A stretch of 10,416 nt of DNA from NCBI GenBank assembly GCA_002297665.1, contig DBMS01000318.1, positions 1 to 10,416 on the forward strand, in the 5' to 3' direction. Position numbers and translations under genes: made by a program. Below the pieces are notes generated by a model that worked only from the letters and a program-made list of their open reading frames with translations, was not told the origin of the DNA and searched no databases. Below, piece after piece: positions 5,519 through 10,416 of the stretch. This DNA comes from Holophagaceae bacterium UBA692 (GTDB lineage Bacteria > Acidobacteriota > Holophagae > Holophagales > Holophagaceae). Numbering within the stretch: the stretch's first letter is position 1; each line of letters begins with the position of its first letter.

Positions 5519-6976
5519 TCAGGGCCGAAGCGCGTTCAGCAGGTCGTCAAGGGACACCGAGGCGATGGTGGAGGCACGGTCGCTCATGGCGTAGGGAAGG
5601 ATGAGCCGGCCGCCATGCAGGAGCGCCCCGCAGGTGTAGACGACGTTGGGCACGTAGCCCTCCCGCGTGGCGCCCTGGGGAACGATCAGGGGCTCCTGCA
5701 GCCGCCCAATGACCTGGGTCGGATCCTCGAGGTCCAGCAGGACGGCGCCGATGCAATATTTGCGCATTGGGCCGACCCCATGGGTGATGACCAGCCAGCC
5801 GGCTTCCGTTTCCAGCGGAGAGCCGCAGTTGCCGATCTTCACGGCTTCCCACATTTCCGCTGGGCGAAGGATAATCCGGGCATCATTCCAGTAGTGCGGG
5901 TTGTCCGAGAGCATGAGGAGGATGTTCTCGTCGTCCTGGCGGGACAGCATGGCGTAGTTGCCGTGGATGCGCCGAGGGAACAGGGCCATGCCCTTGTTCT
6001 GGACTGCGGCCCCATTGAGCGTCAGAATCCGGAAGCGGAGGAAGTCCTCGGTCTCGATGAGTTGGGGGAGGATGGCGTGACCGTTGTAGGCTGTGTAGGT
6101 GGCGTAGTACCTCACCATGCCGTCGTCTTCAGTGAAACGCACGAAGCGTGCGTCCTCGATTCCGTTGCTCTCGTTGGCCGATACGGGGAAGATGACCCGT
6201 TCGCTCAGGGCATGCTTGTCCGAGAAGGCCATCTCGTAGTTGGAGTCGGCCAACCAGTGGATGCGCGTCAACGTGGCGTTGAGCTCGGGAGAATGGGGCC
6301 GCTGCTCCCTCCGGACCCGCTGCACGCTCGTGTCCAGTTCCCTACGGGTGAAGTCCTTGGGGAGCGGTTCCATGACATCCCGGGAATGAGGATTGTCGAA
6401 GCCCATTTCATGCAGCTTCACGAGGAAGGGGTCCTTCTGGTAGGTAGGGTTGGGTTCGACGGAGGCTTCCGTCACCAGGCTGGACACAGGGTCGAGGCGG
6501 ATGTCACCGCAGGCGGTGATGACACCCGTGCGGAACTCGATGGAGGAGATGTGCCCCTCGCCCGTGGCCCGGAGGCTCATGATGAAGCGCAGCCCACCTT
6601 CGGGCACTTCGGACTGGTCGGGGTGGGCCACCAGGGAGGGATTGAAAAGGGCCACCGATTCCAGGGCGTATTCGCCCGAGAAATGGGCCCCGATGAGCAG
6701 CTTGCGGGTGCCGGTCAGGGGACGGCCCGTGAAGAGGTGGTGCTCCACCCGCTTGAAGTTCGCCATCAGCATCTGTGCGAGGTCGAAGTGCCGGCCCTCG
6801 AATTCCAGGAAGACGGCCTCCAGGTCCCGGGCAGCTTCTTCTTCGCTCAGCGCGAGAGCGCGGCCGATTATCGAGGCGATGACCGGGGTCCTGGAGGGGA
6901 TGAAAGGGCGTACGATTACACGCCCGCTCTGCGGCACCAGGGTCACATCGTGGTTGCGAACGGCGACGGCATTCAT
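5519..6976 (-). CDS. GH130-family glycoside phosphorylase-like protein (beta-mannoside type)
   Basis: The 485-residue protein has an N-terminal extension (about 1-100), then a five-bladed propeller of the GH130/PF04041 type. Seen: FNPS (111-114), SLRATGEGHISS (134-145), the catalytic-type motif IEDAR (273-277, usually EDPR) with D275 as candidate general acid, NKGMALFP (327-334), R346, IGNCGSP (381-387), THGV (398-401) and the closing LLDLEDP...VPNVVYTCGAL. In characterised GH130 phosphorylases one Asp, Arg and Lys residues and a His bind substrate and phosphate. R277, K328, R346 and H399 appear to fill those places, which favours phosphorolysis over hydrolysis. No signal peptide, so cytoplasmic. 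The ATG overlaps the upstream glycosyltransferase stop (ATGA) and follows AAGGGAGC, so the two are translationally coupled. Substrate is not certain; beta-mannosides are most common in the family. Confidence 0.85.
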   Translation of the reverse strand: MNAVAVRNHDVTLVPQSGRVIVRPFIPSRTPVIASIIGRALALSEEEAARDLEAVFLEFEGRHFDLAQMLMANFKRVEHHLFTGRPLTGTRKLLIGAHFSGEYALESVALFNPSLVAHPDQSEVPEGGLRFIMSLRATGEGHISSIEFRTGVITACGDIRLDPVSSLVTEASVEPNPTYQKDPFLVKLHEMGFDNPHSRDVMEPLPKDFTRRELDTSVQRVRREQRPHSPELNATLTRIHWLADSNYEMAFSDKHALSERVIFPVSANESNGIEDARFVRFTEDDGMVRYYATYTAYNGHAILPQLIETEDFLRFRILTLNGAAVQNKGMALFPRRIHGNYAMLSRQDDENILLMLSDNPHYWNDARIILRPAEMWEAVKIGNCGSPLETEAGWLVITHGVGPMRKYCIGAVLLDLEDPTQVIGRLQEPLIVPQGATREGYVPNVVYTCGALLHGGRLILPYAMSDRASTIASVSLDDLLNALRP

Positions 6977-9255
6977 GACGCTCCCTTTTCGGCCGGGCCG
7001 ATCAGGAAATTGGATTCGCCCATTTCCGCCAAGGCGAGGTGGAAGGCGAGGGTGGATTCCGCCCCTTGGTTCTCGCTCACCCTGTCGGGGTGGAGCCCGT
7101 CCCCGCAGCCGCCGCTGCTTGCGTCGTAAATGGAGAGGGCCAGATCGTTGCGGCCCAGGAACCACTCAAAGGCCCGCTTAGCCTCCCGGTACCATGCCGG
7201 ATCCTGGGTGGCCCGGTGCGCCTCCAGGCAGGCCGAAACCATGGATTGGGCCTCCACGGGCTGCTGGTCGAAATCCGCATGGACGCCGTCCCGATGGTAG
7301 AAGCCGTTGCTGCCGATGGGCCTGAAATGGCCCGCGGGGGCCGTCTGCACCGAGGCCAGCCAGCGCAGGGCTTTGAGCCCGACCGCCAGGGCCTCCGGAT
7401 CCGGCAGGGTGCGCCCGCCCTGGATCAAGGCCTGGGCGAGCCTGGCGTTGTCATAGGTGGCTGCGGGTTCAAACCAGGGCCAGCTATCGGACGCACACTG
7501 GCACCATAGATCCAGGAGCTTTCGGATCAGCCCGTTCCGGATGGATTCCACCTCCGGGAGCGCCGTGCGGCCCAGAAGGAATTCGTGGATGCCCATCAAG
7601 GTGAAGGCCCAGGCCCGGGGCGAATGGAAGGTTGCCACCGGCGCCAGACCCCACTCGAAGAGATGGGCGGAAAGTTTGCGGTGACCCGGGTTCCGGGAGC
7701 GCCCCGCCCCCGTGCCCAAGGCCCAGAGCGCCCGGGCATGGCTGTCCTCGCTGCCGTGGGCCTCCAGCCACTGCCGGCCATGGCTCATGAAGTTCCGGAA
7801 CCGGCCCTCGGCCGGATTCCTGGCGGCGGATAGGAAGGCTAGGTAGCTCGAGCCGAGGCGGTCCAGACTTTCGGAGGGAGGCCGCCCTCCGGTTTCGTCC
7901 AGCAGGTTGCAGAGGATGAAAGCCCGGGCGTTGTCGTCCGTGCAGTAGCCCTCGGCGTAGTTGGGCACCGTGAAGGTGGCGTGTTGCAGGATCCCCGTGT
8001 CGTCGCTCATGCGCTCGATGTGGTCCAGGCGGAGCGGGGGCAGTTCGTAGGGCCGGGTGGCCAGGGTCCACTCCCCGAAGACCGAGCGCGGGGCCACCCT
8101 GCGCTCCACCCGCGCGCGCCGGAAGGACTCCAGGTACTGCCGGCCCACCACGGGCCAGAGCATCCCACGACCCATGTCATAGGCCACCTCCCGGGTGGTC
8201 TGGAGCAGCTTCGGGTCGCCCAGGTAGGCACAGACGGATTCGGCGATGGCGGCGGCGTCCCGGAACGGCACCAGGGCGCCCCGGCCTTCGCCCAGCAACT
8301 CCTGGGCGTGCCAGTAGGGGGTGGAGACCACGGCCTTGCCTGCGCCGAACACGTAGGCGAGGGTGCCCGAGGTGATCTGCGCCTCGTTGAGGTACGGGGT
8401 CAGGTAGACGTCCGAAGCCCCGATGAACTCCTTGAGGTCCTCCAGTGAGACGAAGCGGTTGTAGAAGATCACGTTCGCCTTGACGCCGCGTTTCTCGGCC
8501 AGCCGTTCGAGGCCCAACCGGTAGCCCTCCCCTTCCCTGGCCACGAGGTGGGGATGGGTGGCCCCCAGCACCAGGTAGACGACGTCCGAATGGCGCGCCA
8601 CGATGGCCGGCAGGGCCTCGATGACGTACTCGATGCCCTTGCCCGGCCCCAGGAGGCCGAAGGTGAGCAGCACCTTGCGGCCCTCCACCCCGAACTGCTG
8701 TTTGTAGAAGCTGGAATCGATGAAGGGCATGTCCGGGATGCCGTGGGGGATGATATCGATCTTGTCATCCGGGGTGCCGTATACCGCGCGGAGGATCTCG
8801 TAGCCCTTGCGCGCCATCACCACCACCCGGTCACTGCGCCCGAGGAGCTCCGACATGACCTTTCGCTGGGTCTCGTCGGGGTCGCGGAGGATCGTGTGGA
8901 GGGTCGTCACGATCGGCATGCGGACTTCCTTCAGCAGAGCCAGGAGATGGCTTCCCGCGGGCCCGCCGTAGATGCCGAACTCGTGCTGGACGCAGAGGAC
9001 GCCCGCATTGCTGAAGTTCAGGAAGTCCGCCCCCCGGCGGTACGAGTTCAGGTCCTTCTGGTCCAGTTCGAACCGGACCCGCGGGGGGTAGTCGTAGCCC
9101 TCGGGACGGTCGTTCATGGCCCCCGTGAAACAGTCGGATCCGGGGGCGACGCCCGCAACCGCTTCGCAGAGATCGTGGGTGAAGGTGGCGATCCCGCACA
9201 ACCGGGGCAGGTAGCCGCCAAGGAAGGCGATGCGTTCGGGCAGGATGGTTTCCAT
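6973..9255 (-). CDS. GT4-family glycosyltransferase fused to a C-terminal alpha/alpha-toroid-like domain
   Basis: The 760-residue product has two halves. Residues 7-385 are a GT-B glycosyltransferase of the GT4 class: RIAFLGGYLPRLCGIATFTHDL at the start (acceptor-side Gly loop), VQHEFGIYGG (89-98), TTLHTIL, IIPHGIPD (168-175), FGLLGPGKGIEYVIEAL (199-215, donor side) and PYLNEAQITSGTLAY (287-301), the region of the EX7E motif. Residues 410-750 are helical, with recurring GYCTDDNARA, EDSHARALWALG, SPRAWAFTLMGI, TYDNARLAQAL, QPVEAQSMVSACLEA and ENQGAESTLAFHLAL. This pattern fits an (alpha/alpha) toroid as in several glycoside-active families. It is cytoplasmic and shares a four-base start/stop overlap with the GH130 gene. 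It probably builds the glycan, or a precursor, that the GH130 protein turns over. Sugar donor and acceptor are unknown. Start is fixed by the N-terminal GT motif and AGAGAG upstream. Confidence 0.85.
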   Translation of the reverse strand: METILPERIAFLGGYLPRLCGIATFTHDLCEAVAGVAPGSDCFTGAMNDRPEGYDYPPRVRFELDQKDLNSYRRGADFLNFSNAGVLCVQHEFGIYGGPAGSHLLALLKEVRMPIVTTLHTILRDPDETQRKVMSELLGRSDRVVVMARKGYEILRAVYGTPDDKIDIIPHGIPDMPFIDSSFYKQQFGVEGRKVLLTFGLLGPGKGIEYVIEALPAIVARHSDVVYLVLGATHPHLVAREGEGYRLGLERLAEKRGVKANVIFYNRFVSLEDLKEFIGASDVYLTPYLNEAQITSGTLAYVFGAGKAVVSTPYWHAQELLGEGRGALVPFRDAAAIAESVCAYLGDPKLLQTTREVAYDMGRGMLWPVVGRQYLESFRRARVERRVAPRSVFGEWTLATRPYELPPLRLDHIERMSDDTGILQHATFTVPNYAEGYCTDDNARAFILCNLLDETGGRPPSESLDRLGSSYLAFLSAARNPAEGRFRNFMSHGRQWLEAHGSEDSHARALWALGTGAGRSRNPGHRKLSAHLFEWGLAPVATFHSPRAWAFTLMGIHEFLLGRTALPEVESIRNGLIRKLLDLWCQCASDSWPWFEPAATYDNARLAQALIQGGRTLPDPEALAVGLKALRWLASVQTAPAGHFRPIGSNGFYHRDGVHADFDQQPVEAQSMVSACLEAHRATQDPAWYREAKRAFEWFLGRNDLALSIYDASSGGCGDGLHPDRVSENQGAESTLAFHLALAEMGESNFLIGPAEKGAS

Positions 9256-9347
9256 CGGGGCACGCTCTCTTTGGCTGCAACACGCCGCTTGGGGCCTGGT
9301 TGTAGGTTTTCGAGCGTATCACCTTCCATGCTTGGCTTCTTCATGTT

Positions 9348-9376
9348 CGTATAATGGCCACGACTACCGATGTCGA
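9348..9376 (-). promoter_or_regulatory. Sigma-70-type promoter for the GT4/GH130 operon
   Basis: On the minus strand TCGACA (9376-9371, 5 of 6 to TTGACA) is separated by 17 bases from TATACG (9353-9348, 4 of 6 to TATAAT). Transcription would begin near 9341, about 85 nt before the GT4 start codon. A looser sigma-54-like match at 9313-9328 was judged too weak to call. Confidence 0.4.
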
Positions 9377-9483
9377 CCGACTGCATCAGGGTTCTCCTCT
9401 TTCAGGATGAGCCCTAACCTTTCATTTGGTACTCAGATTTGGGGGAAGACCAAGGGCGGATCCTCGAAATCGTGGACCCGTCC

Positions 9484-9515
9484 TTGCGATTGTTAACAAT
9501 TTGATTACAATATTG
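9484..9515 (+). promoter_or_regulatory. Promoter with overlapping palindromic operator of the toxin-antitoxin operon
   Basis: TTGCGA (9484-9489) and TACAAT (9506-9511) are separated by 16 bases. Between and over them lie a perfect 12-bp palindrome ATTGTTAACAAT (9489-9500) and the 8-bp palindrome CAATATTG (9508-9515). The ribosome site GGAGGAG starts at 9520, so the leader is very short. Palindromes placed across the promoter fit autoregulation by an antitoxin or toxin-antitoxin complex, the usual pattern for such modules. Confidence 0.55.
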
Positions 9516-9533
9516 GACAGGAGGAGATGATCC

Positions 9534-9842
9534 ATGCGCCAGGTTGCATTCCGTGATTTCCGCCTCCAGGGTGCCAAGGCCCTAGGCAAGTTACGTCCCG
9601 GTGACGCCGTGATCCTATCCGGCCGCCAGGGGCCCGCCTACTTCCTCATTCCGGTAGAACCCGAGTCTATGGAGGCCCAGGAGGAGGAGTTGAAAACCGC
9701 CATGGCCCTTGCCGCCATGCGCGAGTCCTGGCGGCGAGCAGAGGCTGTGGGCCTTGCGGATATGACCATGGATGAGATTGACGCTGAAATCGCTTCCTCA
9801 AGAAAGGAATCGACGGCCACCAAGAAACGGAGTGTTTCTTGA
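9534..9842 (+). CDS. Phd/YefM-like antitoxin
   Basis: A 102-residue protein encoded just upstream of a PIN toxin. Residues 3-45 (FRDFRLQGAKALGKLRPGDAVILSGRQGPAYFLIPVE) follow the Phd/YefM pattern: a short strand, a helix, then a GD-x-VILS-x-RQG hairpin ending in a hydrophobic strand; this is the DNA-binding and dimer part. The C-terminal half (46-102) is charged and helical, ending with LADMTMDEIDAEIASSRK, a tail form common in antitoxins of PIN pairs that wraps and blocks the toxin. The start is supported by a strong GGAGGAG seven bases upstream. The stop overlaps the toxin start by four bases, giving the usual antitoxin-first stoichiometry. Likely regulation is by binding to the palindromes at 9489-9515. 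The N-terminal match to Phd is moderate, so family assignment rests partly on context. Confidence 0.75.
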   Translation: MRQVAFRDFRLQGAKALGKLRPGDAVILSGRQGPAYFLIPVEPESMEAQEEELKTAMALAAMRESWRRAEAVGLADMTMDEIDAEIASSRKESTATKKRSVS

Positions 9843-10267
9843 CCCGGTTGGTGGTCCTGGACACCAACATCCTGGTGTCCGCCGGCCTCACCCAAGGTCC
9901 CCCGGCCCAACTGGTGAATCGGGTCCTTCGGCGAGAACTGGCCATGATCCTCTGCCCCGAAGTCCTCCGCGAGTATTTGGAGGTCATGCACCGCCCGAAG
10001 TTCGCCAAAGCAGGTTTTCCGCCCGGGTGGCTGGACCGGCTCCTCGGATTGACCGTCAGGCTGCCCATGGATCCGCCGGCCTGGCCCCTGCCCATCCCCG
10101 ACCCCAAAGACGGCGTCTTCCTGTCGCTGGCCCAGTTCTCGGGAGCAGCGCTGGTCACCGGCAATCTCAAGCATTTCCTCCTCGAGGTTCGGGCGGGGGT
10201 CAAGGCCTTTGCACCCGTCGACTTCTTGGCCAAGCTGGCCGGTCCTGAACCACCCAACGGCAGGTGA
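9839..10267 (+). CDS. PIN-domain toxin (COG1569-like putative ribonuclease)
   Basis: A 142-residue single-domain PIN protein. The first strand VVLDTNILVSA (5-15) carries the metal-binding D8. E45 in CPEVLREYLEVM, D88/D91 in IPDPKD and the ALVTGNLKHF strand (104-113) complete the acidic cluster; the last position is Asn109 where many PIN proteins have Asp, a variation also usual in COG1569-type members. PIN toxins are Mg/Mn-dependent RNases that cleave tRNA, rRNA or mRNA. The start is TTG at 9839 within TTGA, overlapping the antitoxin stop, with GGAG seven bases upstream; GTG at 9851 is the alternative but would remove part of the first strand. Translation should depend on the antitoxin. A small hairpin GCTGG-N7-CCAGC (10301-10317) lies downstream without a T-run. 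The target is unknown. Confidence 0.85.
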   Translation: MTRLVVLDTNILVSAGLTQGPPAQLVNRVLRRELAMILCPEVLREYLEVMHRPKFAKAGFPPGWLDRLLGLTVRLPMDPPAWPLPIPDPKDGVFLSLAQFSGAALVTGNLKHFLLEVRAGVKAFAPVDFLAKLAGPEPPNGR

Positions 10268-10390
10268 CCCGGCTCGCCCTGAAGTCTATGCGTCCCGGAA
10301 GCTGGAGAGACGCCAGCCTGCCCTGCCCGAAAACCCAATCCCAGTGCGGATCGACACCCTGCAGCCTTAAAAACCAAGAATCCCCAGGTC

Positions 10391-10416
10391 GACCGTTCGA
10401 GTCTGTCTCCAGCCAC
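10391..10416 (+). other. tRNA 3'-end-like sequence (T arm plus acceptor strand), possible attachment site
   Basis: GACCG-TTCGAGT-CTGTC forms a T stem-loop with a canonical seven-base TTCGAGT loop and one stem mismatch (C opposite T). It is followed by TCCAGCC, A and C, exactly where a seven-base acceptor strand, discriminator and the first C of CCA would be. Upstream there is no pairing GGCTGGA at the right distance, no D arm, and no anticodon loop with T33, so this is not a whole tRNA gene. A partial 3' copy is what tRNA-targeting integrases leave at one end of an inserted element. Chance similarity is not excluded. Confidence 0.3.

Noticed and set aside
5501..7129. Long plus-strand open frame opposite the GH130 gene
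   Set aside because: No domain pattern; the minus strand has clear GH130 motifs.
9313..9328. Sigma-54-like element TGGAAGGTGATACGCT before the GT4 gene
   Set aside because: GG and GC spacing is right but ACGC replaces TTGC and the C of CACG is lost; no enhancer-like sites nearby.
10328..10416. Complete tRNA gene at the right edge
   Set aside because: No matching 5' acceptor strand, D arm or anticodon loop with T33; only the 3' end resembles a tRNA.
1..10416. CRISPR array or insertion sequence
   Set aside because: No regularly spaced direct repeats, transposase or terminal inverted repeats bracketing a gene were seen.

Overview
The window is GC-rich (roughly 63-65% by eye) with strongly G/C-ending codons. 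It reads as a Gram-negative chromosome: a periplasmic BON-domain protein, an OmpA-type peptidoglycan-binding protein and a sigma-54 activator. The protein flavour would fit Acidobacteriota (Holophaga/Geothrix-like) or a deltaproteobacterium-like lineage, but this is inference; no rRNA or other taxonomic marker is present.

Layout, left to right. 1-325 has no gene. It holds a nested inverted repeat (21-116) and a few short palindromes. 326-1099 (-) is a secreted triple-BON-domain protein. 1370-1612 (-) is a small unrecognised ORF just downstream of 1638-3284 (-), a XylR/DmpR-type sigma-54 enhancer-binding regulator with a V4R sensor. 3551-4990 (-) is an OmpA-family envelope protein with its own rho-independent terminator (3476-3517). 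4991-5518 is a long regulatory intergenic region. 5519-6976 and 6973-9255 (-) are a translationally coupled pair: a GH130-family mannoside phosphorylase-like protein, and upstream of it a GT4 glycosyltransferase fused to a toroid-like C-terminal domain. 9534-9842 and 9839-10267 (+) are a Phd-like antitoxin and PIN-domain toxin operon behind a palindrome-rich promoter. The last 26 bases resemble the 3' end of a tRNA gene.

The most interesting reading is a local sigma-54 circuit. The BON gene has a good -24/-12 element (1238-1253) and the OmpA gene a fair one (5104-5119). Both have GATCA-centred sites upstream, about 90-100 and 140-270 bp from the predicted start sites. These resemble the TTGATCAATTGATCAA-type enhancer sites of XylR/DmpR. 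The activator gene lies between the two targets. Its four zinc-ligand positions are conserved with the MopR/DmpR spacing, but the phenol-contacting tryptophan appears to be leucine, so the ligand is probably not phenol. The inference is a signal-responsive envelope-maintenance regulon.

The second interesting unit is the GT4-toroid/GH130 pair, a probable synthesis/phosphorolysis couple for a mannose-type (or related) glycan whose product cannot be read from sequence. The toxin-antitoxin module and the tRNA-like end suggest that the right edge is accessory DNA.
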